Of a stretch of 64,000 nucleotides of DNA, positions 33,513 through 46,368 are shown piece by piece (the first letter of the stretch is position 1; every line of letters starts with the position of its first letter). This stretch comes from Blastobasis lacticolella (lineage: Eukaryota > Arthropoda > Insecta > Lepidoptera > Blastobasidae). The DNA lies in contig LR990045.1 of NCBI GenBank assembly GCA_905147135.1, forward strand, positions 16,902,173 to 16,966,172, read 5' to 3'. A model generated the notes under the pieces. It was not told the origin of the DNA, ran no database searches, and was given only the letters and a program-made list of their open reading frames with translations. The translations under genes were made by a program, and so were the position numbers.

Positions 33513-34165
33513 TCACGGAGTCGAGCCAGTCTGGAAGTGACAAAGAGTGTTGCCATAAAAGGCACGGACGGCGTGTTGCTCACAAGTGCAAACTCTATTA
33601 AAGACAGTCACTGCTGTCATTTCAAGGAACTGTCTAACGAGGCCAATAACCGCGTGCGACCACAACAGCTTCCTGCAAACCTTGGCATGATAAGCCCGAT
33701 TACCCCTAATGAGGTGGAGAGAGTTCCAAGTTCCCGTATGAAGAACAAAAAACCATGACGGAATACCATATAAACCTGGAAAATAATGGATACTCTTGAT
33801 TATGAGCTGGCCGCCACGCCACGCCAACAAAATAAATATACTGCGGTGGATGTGTGGCGATACGCGATTTGAACGAGTGCGAAACGAGTACATCGCATAT
33901 AAAATCGAAAATCGTTTGATCACGTATTGCGTAAGCCCCAGAGATACGTGGAAAATAGGTACTTAAATCTGCCCGTATCAGGAAAGAGGTCTCACGGGAG
34001 ACCCAAGAAGCGATGGATTGACATCGCCTAGTCGGACGCAAAAGCCAACGGTTTACGACGTGAGGGTGTCGAAGATCGGGCAACGTGGAGAAGAAAAAGT
34101 AGAAAAGCGGAGCCTGGTAGAAGCCGGGATTGACCGCTTGGACGATAATTATGATGATGACCGAC
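33513..34165 (+). pseudogene. Internally deleted RTE-like LINE ORF2 remnant
   Basis: The plus frame at 33537-33758 reads TDGVLLTSANSIKD, HFKELSNEANNRV, ISPITPNEVE and SRMKNKKP, the segment just before the RT core of RTE-like ORFs (GNL-T-...-HFEELLN, P-T-EE---ALKKMKNGKA). After a degenerate join (about 33760-33850) come FERVRNEYI and bases encoding GDPRSDG/PKKRWIDI in shifting frames, plus GIDRLDDNYDDD, which is ORF C-terminus and a GATGATGA tail. The whole catalytic RT core is missing, so an internal deletion plus several frameshifts produced this copy. Confidence 0.7.
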
Positions 34166-36309
34166 AAAATAATCGATGTTCGACTGGACCCATATGCTGA
34201 TATTGTCTGAATCTTTGTTTTTTCGGCTCAAAATGATTTCGGGAAATGTAATAACGATACAAAACTAGTTACACTATCAACGAACCCATTCTACACATTC
34301 ATTCAGTATTATCCTCCTATGTTTAGTCAGAGGACGTTTGGAAACATCCTGTACTATTATGCCTTCAAAGCTGCATCAACACTTTTGGAGATTAAATTCT
34401 AGATGATTTCTGTTTAAATACGTATTTCATCAACCGTTGAGACGGCACTCAAACAAATTGAAAACTTCTAATCGGTTTACTCACAATATGAGGTAAGTTG
34501 AATTGCTTTCTGGAATTCGTCTTAAAAGTATACACCCAGAGAAAACTTCTCTGTCAAAGAGCAAGTTGAATGTTATTATAATATCACATAAAATAATTAA
34601 CTAGAAGTATAGAACCCTAGAACAATTTTGGTTACGACAGCAAAAACTATTTAAAACTGCAATTTTGATTTTAAATGTAGGTATATATTATTTTATCACA
34701 AACATGGATAAATTTCAAACTTAAAAATTCAAATGAAATTAAATAAACGATACTTTTACTTTTGGATCCTATAAATACATATTATGCATGTTGTGTCAAT
34801 GTAATTTTGTAATCTGTAAAATTTTGCAGTTTTTCTGTCTGTTATGGTTTTTTCTGTAAACAAATTACCTGCACTATTTATGTCCTTTCCCCGCGACTCC
34901 CAGAGCACACAGATTCGTCTGCTTCTAGTCAACAAAAAAGTGTTATTTGACTTCATAAATTTTTTATTATTTAAGTTTATGCTTTTTATTCAACAAATTA
35001 TGACGTAGCATAATACGAAACACTTTACCAATGTCAATCAATAAATATTTGTTGACATGACATAACAATGAAAGTACCACGAAATTGTGAACTTCCACAA
35101 CAAGTGTGATTTATACCAGGAAAGAAAGTTGAACAAATAACAATATAAATAATGGCTGAAAGTCAAAGATTAGAAGACTTATTTGCCGATATTTGTTCTT
35201 GTCCAAATAGATTGGTGCGCGCGGCAGTGAGATATCATCCCATCCGGTTAAATTATATTATCAATTACTTACGGTTCAATGGAACCACTGTTTCGTTTCT
35301 TGGCGTAGAGCTTTGGTACATACTTATTTTACAAGGTTACATGTTTCTTGTACTTACCTAGTTATTTCTCCTTGTCAGTGTAGTAATTTTAAATTATTTA
35401 GGAGGATATATTTGTTTGCAACTCTTTCTGAAACAATTTCTAACATACGGTATCGTAACAATTTATTGCAGTATTCAAGCCTATTCCACATTAGTGAAAG
35501 CGTACCGTATTATACTGATGGTGGGGTATCGGGAATATGTTGTTTCAGCACCTCTTCCAACTTCTATACTTACCCCTTCTAATATCGGCATGCTCTATTG
35601 TAGCTAACAGTAGCGACTAGACTATCAATAACTTATTACAATTTACAGTTTAAATTTTTGGGGAAAACCCTAATAACTTTATATTCAGTCACGTGCAATA
35701 GGCTAAGTTGCAAAACGTACATTCGATTGTGAACAGACTAATCAGCAATAATTATGTAAGTGGCTTTTGCATCCGCGATGCGGAAGCTAATGGAAACATG
35801 GCAGCGATATATTTGTTATTTATAAATGCAACTAGCGATATTTATCCAAATCCAAAGCTACTGCTGGATCCTGCTACTTTTCCGGGACATAAGTACCCTA
35901 TGAATGTATCTTCTTAGGAAATTAGTAGAAAGAATGTAGCTTCCGATTACCAAAAAAAAAAATCGAAATCCGTTTGGTTGGTTTGTGTTTATTGCGGTCA
36001 GATATACAGACTGAATAATGCAGTTATGTACAGCTTGAATCTATGTTACCTAACGTTGTTTTTGTGATCATTTTAAAATTAGAACCATTAAGACAGACTT
36101 CACGGTGATCCAATCTGTGCTTCCAGCATTCAATGTCCAGGCGTGGAAATCTTCGAGAAGTTAGTAATAATTATGGCCCTAATTTGCCGAACATTATGCG
36201 TTTTAAAATTAATGGACATTTTTTTGTTATTATTTATATGCAGAATTCGTTATCCAATAGCAGAAAAGATAATATTTGCTTTGCAGAAGAACTTTACGAT
36301 AATTTGAAC
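34166..36309. other. Non-coding stretch; unrecognised short frames
   Basis: A frame at 35152-35361 begins MAESQRLEDLFADICSCPN and continues to VRYHPIRLNYIINYLR before becoming hydrophobic. Frames at 35708-35917 and 36133-36333 also lack known domains. They are too short and AT-rich to call, but 35152-35280 could be an exon. The rest is AT-rich DNA. Confidence 0.3.
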
Positions 36310-36505
36310 CCTTTTCAATTCAATGACAAATGAGCAGACTGCCCACCTGATAGTAAGTGGCAAGTCGCCCAAAACATTTACAATTCATGAATAAAGGTTG
36401 CAGATAATAAAAATACAGAACCGCAGGTTCGTTGTCAATGTAAGGACTAATTTTAAATGCCCTTTGCCTGTAATTTCGAGAACCCGAATTGTTCAATCTG
36501 ACCAG
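36310..36505 (+). repeat. Interspersed repeat E, copy
   Basis: GAGCAGACTGCCCACCTGAT, AGTAAGTGGCAAGTCGCCC, ACAGAACCGCAGGTTCGTTG and AAGGACTAATTTTAAATGCC parallel the E copy at 31645-31975 block by block. Confidence 0.65.
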
Positions 36506-38049
36506 CTGGAGCAAAAGCGAGCTCTATTCCCGTGTGACCAATGAACCGAATATTTGATTATCATTTACGGAACACATCATTTCGCGGTTGATATCGCATC
36601 GTGCACAGAGCCGTCCCATTAATCGCTAGATTACCACTCCAAATGATATTTGACGAGTGATCATACGGGATTATGTGCTTACACAAGTTGCAAATACGTC
36701 GAGCGATATTGCGTCTTTGACCTATTGTAAATTGGTTTAATTGATTAAATTAATTATTGTACGGGTTCTCATAATGAAAAGCATTTTTAAGCGTGATGAA
36801 ATGCCATCGGCGACTGTTAAACTAAATAGCAAATTATACCAAAATATGTACCTTAGATTACGCGCAAAAGCAGCAAAACTTGAATGTAGATCTCATGCGG
36901 GTTTTAATGTACAAATTTGTATTATCTACGGCTAAATAATTTGTATTATCGAACGGAACGCTGTAACTGAAAATGTGTTTCCCAAGCGTACAATCTGAAC
37001 TCCTACAAGGCCAGAGTGAATAGATTGTTTCTAGACAGCCATATTCCATCCTCATCAGCATCGTCGCTTACCATAAGGTGGGATGGCAATCAAATGCTGG
37101 CCCAGTTTATAATAACAAAAAAAAACATTAGTTGCAAGCAAAGATTTTGGACAAAAGCTTAGCTGGATCCTCGACCTATAAAGAATGTACATTGTCACTC
37201 TGTCACAACTCTATACAAATGAACTCAATACCATACAAAAACCTAGACAATTAGATGACCAAAGCCACCATATTTGATAACAGCAGTGGTTATGGAGGGG
37301 TATATGATAACTTATAATCGTCTCTTTTGGACACGTTATACTATTATGCACCATTAAAAAAGGGAACAAAATATAAATTGTGACTTCAGTTATGAGTAGG
37401 CTCCATCTATGCTTAACGTTCAAAATCTTGGGTAGTAAGTAACCGAGACTACATAGTTACATTATAAATGTCAACCTAATCTCATTAGAGATTTATCGAA
37501 CGAGGCAGTACAGCAGCACAGCACACCATGTCCGAATACTTCACAGTAGCAGGTGGAAGGCATAACTTCTCGTTATGGGTCGCGAAACAGCGGCGGCGGA
37601 AAATTGCGAATAGTGTCATATCGCACAGCCCCGGGGCCCGAGGCTCACACAATAAGGAAGAATGTAACATAAACAAAAGCCTGGGAGGCAAACAACTTGA
37701 GCCCCTCTTAATAGAATTCTGACACCGGCACCTTCAGAGCAAAGATACTTCACGTCCCGTGTAATGCCGTTCGAAAGTAATAGCTACGTGTTTCGGGCCA
37801 ACAATTTCGATAGGAAGCAAAATTTATACATATTAATTAAGTCTCCCTACCGAATCGAGGATTTGAAGCATACAGGGTGAATCTACCCTAGCATTTTAAG
37901 ATTCGGCTTTAGATGGTTTCTGAGTGATTTAAGTACACGAACATACCAATTACACACACATATCTATCTCCTCATTCTATTCTGATTCCACAGATTATAT
38001 TCTGTTCTCCAGAATAAGGCCAACATTATGTTCAATATTATATTTAAAC
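36506..38049. other. Low-repeat non-coding stretch
   Basis: A GC-richer segment at 37490-37740 includes CACAGCCCCGGGGCCCGAGG and a 64-codon frame (37528-37722) with no recognised domain. No gene supported. Confidence 0.45.
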
Positions 38050-38720
38050 AATATTCTACACATAGTATAAAACAAAGTCGCTTCCCGCCGTCTATCCCTA
38101 TCTATCACGTCGTCGTCTATACGTATGTATGGTAGTATCTTTGTATAGGGGTACCACGACTTTATGTTAGTTTGACACATTGCGGAAAACAAGTACACTA
38201 AATTTATTCTACTATAATTTATAAACTATATTGAGGAAATATAACTCGACGCTATTGAGTATTCTATAAACTTAATAAGCCGCCTTCATAAATGTACACA
38301 ATTTAAATTTTGTCGGTTTATTCTATCTAACTTAGGTGTCAACATATACTACGTCAAACGTTGACACATTTGAAAAGAATCATAATTCCATGAAGGAGGG
38401 CGCAAGGTCTTTTTCTGAAACGTATTTAATTTAATTTTACAATCGGGACATGTTAGTTTCTTTTTTCTTCACATCCCTTATTATCCATGTCGCGTGGTTG
38501 GCGACATTCGAATTCTGTCACAAAAATACTACATCCTTCCGGTGTTGCTACATAAAACGCGTAACTAGCGCCACCATTGACAGATCACCTCTGTCTCCGG
38601 TCAAGCTTTACTCTTAGATCTTTAAACTACGCATCGGATTTTAATGCGGTTTTCAGCAATAAATAGAGTAATTCAAGAGGAAAGTTTATAAGTAAGAAAA
38701 AAGGGAAGGTAGAGGTAAAG
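38050..38720 (+). repeat. Interspersed repeat K, split by R1
   Basis: The left part (about 38055-38143) has ACATAGTATAAAACAAAGTC and GCTTCCCGCCGTC. The right part (38611-38720) has TTAGATCTTTAAACTACGCA, TTTAATGCGGTTTT and AATTCAAGAGGAAAGTTTAT. In the uninterrupted copy at 18397-18540 these parts lie close together, so repeat R1 inserted here. Confidence 0.65.
38144..38610 (-). repeat. Interspersed repeat R1, copy B (uninterrupted)
   Basis: Reverse complement of 3031-4531 without the hAT element, 467 bp. Shared blocks include GACAGAGGTGATCTGTCAAT, GGTGGCGCTAGTT, CATGTCCCGATTGT, TCATGGAATTATGATTC, GACACCTAAGTTAGA and AATAGCGTCGAGTTATATTT. It lies inside repeat K and serves as the empty-site reference for the hAT insertion in copy A. 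Confidence 0.82.
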
Positions 38721-40785
38721 CAGGTGTCCACGAACGAAGTCGCGCCGGGTCCACTAGTTTCTTAATTAACAAAGTACATAGGTTGCTACATAATGCGGCC
38801 AGGAAATTCCACGCGAACAAGGAGTTTTAACGAAATAGTTTTTACGCCTTGCCAGCTACCTCCTTCCTAAGAAGTCACGCAGCCGAGCTGAGAGTTTGCC
38901 AAGCAGTGGGCTGGACGTAAACTCGCTACAAAGTTGATTGCTGGAGACCGCACTAGAACAACTTCAGTGATTTCTGCTCTCCTGGTAACTTTGTTCATTT
39001 AAGTAGGATTGAATGTGTGCAAATAGTCTAACGGGTGTCTAATTTAATTAAGCCTTTTATAATAGTATAACACAAGACTGAACTTTAGTAGTAAAACAGT
39101 ATGTGACAATATTACTGCATATTTCCTATTCTCTACAGAGGAAACATTTCGATTAATGTGGATAAAACTCCGCTTAAAGGTAAGCGTGTTCAATCGTAAC
39201 TTATTCCCGAAAGCTTATCTTTTCACCAATAAGCCCTGCTCTATAGTGGAGAATTTTAGCAAATTGGGTTAAGTGCCACACTAAACCAAAGTCAGAGCTG
39301 AGCTTCGACCCGAAGTAGCTTGCTTTGGAATTAAAAACTCATTACAATTTGCAAGCGAGTATACCAAGGTTAATTCGCCGGAGGAAACTGGCTGGAACTA
39401 TGAATCCGCGTTCAGAACTTCGTTTTTCATTAATTGGCTGCCTTGCGCTTTTTATTTCGAGCGATGGCGTACTCGTATAAAAATATAGAGGGTACTTATA
39501 ACTAGAAATGTAAATACTTTGATATATTTAATAGCCTCTTCACATCGAAAGTGACTTGATCGCACATGTGAAAGGGTTATTACTTTTAAATGTGTACCAA
39601 CAACGTGAACTACATATAAACTATGAAATTTGATGAACAGAAATCAAAATCCAACCTGAAACTGTGGCCCTAGTGAGGCATTTCGCCTTGGCCAAGTATG
39701 CCGGCTCCCTTCCCGCCCACATTATAATAAATACTTCAAATGTCACCTACGACCCGTGAAGTCCACAAGACATTCCTCGAAGGGCCCTAAGCGCTGCTAA
39801 TCTTGATTTAATTTATATGTAAATTCATTCCGGCCATATTATCTCTAATATTCCGGCAAATGTTCCCAAAACTTTTTGAAGATATTTTAATAATATCTCT
39901 TTCTTATTTCCCCCTTTTATTAGGGCGACCTTTATCTCTAATTCTACAGACATGCCGTAGGAACGCAATGATTACGAGGGAGAATGGGGTGGGAAGAAAC
40001 AGAAAGAAAAATGTATAATGAAGTCCCAACAACCCCACTCTGCTCGCTGGGCTTGTTGCCATTCTTTAGATGTAATCAAGGGTTGTCAACCGATTGATAA
40101 TGACGAGCGTAATTCACTCGTTGCTCGTTACTCCTGGCTGCTGACAATTCTTGCAAAAATATTTTCTTTTCCCTAATATTTTTAATATATATTTGTGGCA
40201 TATTGCGATATGATAATTAATTTATTAAGATAAATACACACATTTTGCGAAGTGGTTGGCAAGAAGTCAATTTTTTTAGAATTTATCACTACCAATAAAT
40301 CGATTCTGTAAATTCATTTCATCATTGAAAGCTACGCTGTTCTCGACTAACAAACCTAGTCTCTCTACAAATATACTGGGATAATATTATATCTCAAAGA
40401 GAACATAATATATTTTGTATACAAGCAAGAATGCTCAGAAACGATCGGTATTGAAGGCGTGAGGAAAGGCGGATGAGACTTTGATGAAGAGATACAGTAC
40501 AAAATAAGAGGTGTGTTATAGTTTGACGTGTGAATCTGTGTGTCTGTCTAAGGCATCTTAGCCACCGAACGAAAATGGCTCCACATTTCGTTTTCTTTAT
40601 TTGAAAACAATTTGATGACATGGTTTGTCTCTTTCAAAACTGTTCAGTGCTTAGTTTAGGAAATTGAAGATTTTTCGCATTTACACATTTGCTCAAATAT
40701 GTTTAATAGTACATATCAAAATTAATATTTGATTTCGAAATTAGACGCCAGTAAGTCCCTAAAACTGTATAAAAACGGGGCTGTG
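38721..40785. other. Low-repeat non-coding stretch
   Basis: No gene, LINE or SINE recognised. Composition is mixed, with GC-richer parts near 38730-38960 and 39640-39790. The 75-codon frame at 40394-40621 has no domain. Confidence 0.45.
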
Positions 40786-41085
40786 TCGTAACACATGGCC
40801 GTTGGTTTTAACGTGAAACGTCTACCTTGTCAACTTCGAGACGCTCTCGAAACCGCCTCGCTCATCGCCAGACATTGGGTACCCACGTGTGGCCCATGAC
40901 CCCTCTTTCCGACGATAGCCGTGATTTGTATTTCTTGCTGGCTCTTGGACGGGCTGAGGACGACATATTTAATTTTCGTATATTTTTTTACACTTTTTGC
41001 TTATTTTTACTATAAATATTATCCAAATTACACTTATTCTTATATGGATCGATTGTTGTACACAAATTCAACATGCAAGAATTCA
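40786..41085 (-). mobile_element. Family F element, copy 2, antisense
   Basis: On the minus strand it follows copy 1 (19990-20312) block for block: TACAACAATCGATCC, AGAGCCAGCAAGAAATACAA, ATCACGGCTATCGTCGGAAA, CAATGTCTGGCGATGAGCGA, GACAAGGTAGACGTTTCACG and CGACACAGCCCCG. The reading frame differs from copy 1 by small indels in the MSGAERARRF segment, so any protein is lost, but the AAGGTAGACG donor-like site is kept. Confidence 0.6.
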
Positions 41086-44080
41086 TCCTATCACGTGTGA
41101 GTTATGATCACACTAAATAGAAATACGCGAGAGTGCGCGTTTTGTTAATTTGATACAGCGCCACTCACCCGCTAGCCCATCCGCCACCGATGCACATTCA
41201 AGCTCAAAACGCTAAACAATTACAATAGATTCATGTTTCTAACACTAATCGTTTTGCAGTTATTAAGATAAGACTATATAGACCTTTTCGTTATGGTCCG
41301 GTTTTCAGACTTACACTGTTACACGTCAAAATTTAAATTAAAACGAAGCATGTCTTTACATTCCCAACAAACCATTTATATAAGCAAAACAATCTATCAC
41401 CTACGCCCTACACCTCGATATTAGCAACGGCTCATTTCTGGTACACGCAACCCAATATTCCCGCTAACCTTTCGACTGCCGCTTAACCGGGGGTAACCCT
41501 TGTTAATTACCATCACCTGCCACAGCGTCACACACTGACTGTTGGCTAATTGACAGCGGAACGGTCGACAAGCAAAGCCGTCCTCGGATTTACCGTTTCC
41601 CTAGTTGCCGCCGGACGTTTCTTGCGAGAGTTACGTCCGTCGCCCGCATTCTTTTATTAAATGGACTTGTTTCGGTGGCGGTCAATGTCGTCGCTTCTTT
41701 GCTTTGTTAGGTAATGACATAACGCGTGACATAATTGACATAATTATAAGAGTATAGTACCTATATAAGAATATTTCTACACGTCTTTGAAAGCCATCTG
41801 TTCTTCTCTGACCATGAAGGTTTGTGAATGTTATTTGATTTCTTGTCAAAATAATAATTCCATACGGTTGGTCGAGATTTTGTCGTCTGACGTCATTGCT
41901 AAGTCTGATCCTCTATTTATAATCAAGTTAATTAGGGCATTTATTATACCTATCTCTTAAGTACCCCAGTCGAATCCAAAAATGCATGACGTTTAAAAAT
42001 TATCACTGTCTTTCTTTAGTTACCCCACCATTTTTAGTACTACAATGGTGCAACTGCATTATGAATCATTTCACGGTATACACTTACGCTCTAGCCTGGC
42101 AACATTGTCGTATGGGCATTATCTGGAAGTCAATTACAGTCACTTGACACTTACTGTCGCACACTAACTGTTAGCTAATTGACAGGGCGACGGCCAAGTC
42201 TAGTCTACATATTTAAGTATTCATTGCAACGCTGTGTTTAGAATACAACCGCTTTCGTGTATTTCATCTCAGTCTGTAGTCATTTGAATCAACGATTTTC
42301 TACCAGTATAAAAATACCGAAAGATACGAATGAATGGTTAATTATAAATAATGAATGGTTCGCGGTAAGCTGTAACATATTCGTGACATGTCGATGGGGC
42401 CTTTTGAATAATAACAATGTTCCGCTTGTATGACATATATCCGATATTCCCTTTGAGCGGTGAAAAGCCTTTGAAAGCCGCAAGCATGTTGGTGTAACGC
42501 GAAAACTTCGCAACATTTGTTTTTGTACGACGAAAATACAGTACGCGTCCCCGCGGTGCCAGTCCGAGCCCGGGCGAGCGAAATGTTTCGCAGGCACAGG
42601 TAGCAAATAATTCGCGCCCACCCAGTAATAGATTCCGAAAAAGCGGAACTGGAGTCGCGCATAAATCCCGCCTCGGAATGAACCCGGTTAAAAAAGTAAA
42701 ATATCAGAATATGGGGACGGCGAGAGCGTATAAAAACTAACCATTGGAACAGAGTGACGAGAGGGACCCACCATTCTCTTGTTTCCATTTAATTAAACTG
42801 CAAATTCAGAGTCATGCCTCGAAACGGAGAGACTTAGCTGGCGCCACTTGAAAAAGTTGGCTTAGTGTGAAAATTTAATTATGTCGGGACACTGTATTAA
42901 CACTAAAGCATATTCCACTTACTTGGAATTAATAACACTATAAACACTGGATGAATAAAATGCAATTATAGATAATAGCTTCTATATAAAATTTCAGTAG
43001 ACACATTAATTACCAGCTATATTTAAAAATTGTAATGAGAAAATTTTCAAATCATTTTCCTCGTAAATAATTTTTCATTAGGGTTAAGATTAACAAGACA
43101 TTTTATACCTCCATTAATTTTGACCAGAATTATTAATTAGGTGCAGCTGTTACCTTGCCCGACGTTAGCCGACCATTAAATATCTACTTTATTTTTTAGA
43201 ATTCTCCGAAATAGCTTGATATAAAAATGTAAAAGTTAAAATTTAATCATCGAAAATCAATATTTTCCTTCCTTGCCGTATAAAGTCTCGGGTTGTCCTC
43301 ATAGCTGAAGGAAAGTATGAAGGCTAGATCAAGTCCGATATTAATAGTAACACACCTGTTACCTGGCTGGCCTGAAGTCTGAACAAAACTCGGCGTCCCG
43401 AGCGCAGGCTCAGGGCAAGGTACACTTTTATTAGCATTTTTTTCCTCTTTCCTGAGTGCCAAGCTCATTTCCTCTCGTTTAATTTATTGCGGTGGCAGCG
43501 AAAACGAAATTAGTGATATAAAATAACCCGTAACCCCATTTGTGTTTGCTTAAAGGGGAAATTTAATTTAATATCGAAATCTGATTAAGACCCGAATTTG
43601 GATGTGAAATAGGAAATTTGATTCGATTCAATTTCACTGTGTCAAGTGACTTTCGTAGAAATTCGAGGTAGCCAAAAATAAGGCACGATGTCCGGTTCCG
43701 TTCCCCTGCTAACAGGGTCACGGAGGTCAGATGCCAGTCGCTCTACTGTCTTCTACCTTATTTGCCAAATCCTGGATCAATTAGCAATTGGTTTTGTTTC
43801 GGTTACGCTGTCGCGGTATAATGATGCCAAGGTACGAAGGTACGATGTAGGTACACCATATTTATTTGTTATCTGTCTGTCAAAATGTTAATTTAGTTAA
43901 GATCATTATTGTTGTATATTTCGCACATCTGAACGGCTTCCTTGCTGTAAGAAAACTATAGGTACTATAGTTTTACTGTACTTTACTGTAGTTTTGTTCA
44001 TGTCATTCACTGAGACTAACTAGTTTTCAATTATTTGGCAATAAAAGCAAAAATTACAATATCATATTTATTTATTTAGG
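41086..44080. other. Low-repeat stretch with GC-rich patches
   Basis: The longest stretch here without recognised repeats. A GC-rich patch at 41510-41710 (TTGCCGCCGGACGTTTCTTG) and another at 42535-42840 stand out. A TGACGTCA lies at 41888-41895. A roughly 45-bp block with CACACACTGACTGTTGGCTA (41530s) recurs as CGCACACTAACTGTTAGCTA (about 42155), each followed by ATTGACAG. Overlapping minus-strand frames of 148 codons (42342-42788) and 110 codons (42289-42621) have no family signature. No gene supported. Confidence 0.4.
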
Positions 44081-45513
44081 TATCCATAAAGACTGATTTA
44101 CTTTTTACTTTTGCTCTAATTTCAAAAAATTCATCGATAATAGTAATGAAATTTTTTAAATTTGCAAATATATTTAAGACTAGCTTTTGCTCGTGAATTA
44201 GATCGAAAGAACGTTGAAATAGTTTTTATGCAAGTTGTTAAGCTTTTGCCTGTGTCACCATAAAAGATATCGGTAGGGAGGTCAAGCTGTATATCTGGTT
44301 CTACCTACCCGAATTAGAAACATGGCTTAGATTGTACCCTGGACATCCATGCCTTCAAGCCAAACCTTCTCATGTTTTCAAGCCAAATCAAAATCCTATC
44401 AATAGTTTTTGTGTGATACGCGAACAAACAAAATTAAAAAAAAATGTTTTAGCATAACTTCGATCCGGAATTCAATTGATATATATTTAATATACAGACA
44501 CGGCTTATTTGTGAAGTTTTTCACAATCCAAAAGAACAGTTCAACTAACACAATTCTATACCAGTGATCACTTGACCGCATTCTATGGGGATACGCCAAG
44601 TATGTCCAATATAATGGTGATTCATTAAGAAGAGAGTTGAGAGTTGAGATCTGGAACAATACAGAAGAAATTTCAATCAAAGCGCAGTTAAAAATGTAAA
44701 CCAATTTTTACCAGTACAAACGTTTCTTTTTTCAAAGTAAATACGCTTAGGGTATCGAAGTCAAACCGGGCACCCCGTGCCGTGTTGCAATAGATAAAAG
44801 CAAATACTCACCTACAATATATAAATCTGCGTTATCGCTTCCTTCAATCAAAATCCCCGCTTCTTTCCTTATTTGAGGCGGCCAAGCCGTGCATTACCGA
44901 AATTGCATGGACCAATCTTCTTTATGCGATACACCCGTACTGGCCGATTTATTTCTGCGTTGAGAGTTGTAACGCTATGATATTTATTTCGGCAATCCGT
45001 TTTCATGAGAACCTCGGGAGGGTTTTGGGTTTTGCGGACTGTGTATTTTAAAATTGGTTTCGCGGGAATTCAACGGCTAATACGAATTTATCGGATAACA
45101 GATCAGTTTAAATAACATGAGAAAGCATTGTTTACTGGGCTTTTGAGTTAATGATGCACAAATTAGTAAGAATTATTCGGATTTCCGACTGCGTAGGTAC
45201 TTTGTTATGCGAGTAAGTCGACTTCGGTGCAGTTGCATGCATCATTGTCACGGGACGACTAGTGATCTACGAGTAGTGACAGCTAGCGATAGATGAGTTG
45301 TAACCGATCTACCCTCTTTCCATGGAACCAACCAAATACCCGGAAAATTACTTACTTATTCATAATTACATTATTAATTAGCAAGCCCTGATGGATGTAA
45401 AAAGCACAAGTCGATCGATATGGAAATCGTACGATTTGATGTAACGATGATATTAAACTGTTTCTGAAACGACTTTGATAAGTTTAATTAGTGAATAGGT
45501 ATATGTAGTGGTA
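44081..45513. other. Non-coding stretch; short repeat fragment near 44180
   Basis: TTTAAGACTAGCTTTTGCTC (near 44177) resembles the start of a common lepidopteran repeat, but too little remains to class it. The 101-codon minus frame at 44399-44704 has no recognisable domain. Confidence 0.4.
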
Positions 45514-45850
45514 GGTATGTATGTATGTATGTATGTAATCTCTTTATTGCATCAATTTATAACATTACAGGAAATAAAAATACAGTTTATAATGCAAAGG
45601 CGAGCTTATCTCACAACGGGATTTATATGGGAGGTATATGTATTAAGTCTATTAGATGTTTTTATTACCAATATACTTGTTAATGATAAGTTCTCCAATG
45701 AAATATATTATTTCATGACAAGCTTTTATTGCACATTACCTACTCATCAAGACCATTCCAAACACGATTTTTATCTTATTCCGTTCATTAATTCCTGTGA
45801 CTACCTTCATACTCCTCCATTATCAGACCAGCTCCATGGTACCATATAAA
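45514..45850 (-). mobile_element. LINE-type 3' UTR with (TACA)n tail, antisense
   Basis: On the minus strand the sequence passes CCCGTTGTGAGATAAGCTCG, TACAGG/CCTGTAATGTTATAA and GCAATAAAGAGATTAC (a polyadenylation-like signal), then ends in TACATACATACATAC repeats (45514-45538). This is the layout of a LINE 3' end. No coding part is recognised and the upstream limit is a guess. Confidence 0.5.
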
Positions 45851-45957
45851 TGCTTTGTCATTCAAGTTACATAGATATATTAAATTTCAGCTCAATCTGA
45901 TACAAACAAATGGTCGAAAAATTCTTTGCATGACGGATAACTTACAAACATACATAC

Positions 45958-46078
45958 AAAATGGTACCTCAATGTCTGGCGCTGAGCGTGCGAGGCGGTT
46001 TCCAGAGTGTCTCAAAGCTGCTAAGGTAAGGCGTGAAACCAACGGCCGGGTGTACCGACATAGCCCCACCAGTAATTC
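45958..46078 (+). mobile_element. Family F element, copy 3 (core only)
   Basis: GTACCTCAATGTCTGGCGCT, GAGCGTGCGAGGCGGTTTCC, TCAAAGCTGCTAAGGTAAGG, CGTGAAACCAACGG and CGACATAGCCCC match copies 1 and 2. From ATG 45972 the frame is MSGAERARRF, then LKAAK, directly before GGTAAGGC, an excellent splice-donor sequence. The upstream block of copies 1 and 2 is missing. Confidence 0.6.
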
Positions 46079-46368
46079 TCATACCTGCCTAAATATTTAT
46101 TGTAATTAAGCATAGATAGAGCAGTTAATGAACAGATATTCTGGCTGTGTCCTTCACGAGTATGAAAGTCACACAAATAATGTTTATGTTTTGTAAGTTC
46201 AAAGACTCAAGTCAAATGTTTTATCGTGTTTTAGCATGTCTACGTCTAAAACTATAATCGAATTTAATACTAGATTTACGAGTAGCAAGATATCGGCAGT
46301 AAATAATGCACGCGCGTGAAACGAATCCGAAACTAGCCGTTGTGCAATATAAATACCGCCGACTATAA

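Noticed and set aside
33706..34167. 153-codon minus-strand frame
   Set aside because: It is the opposite-strand reading of the RTE-like remnant at 33513-34165.
42342..42788. 148-codon minus-strand frame starting METREWWVPLVT
   Set aside because: No recognisable domain, overlaps a second long frame on the same strand, and lies in a GC-rich patch where stops are rarer; likely chance.
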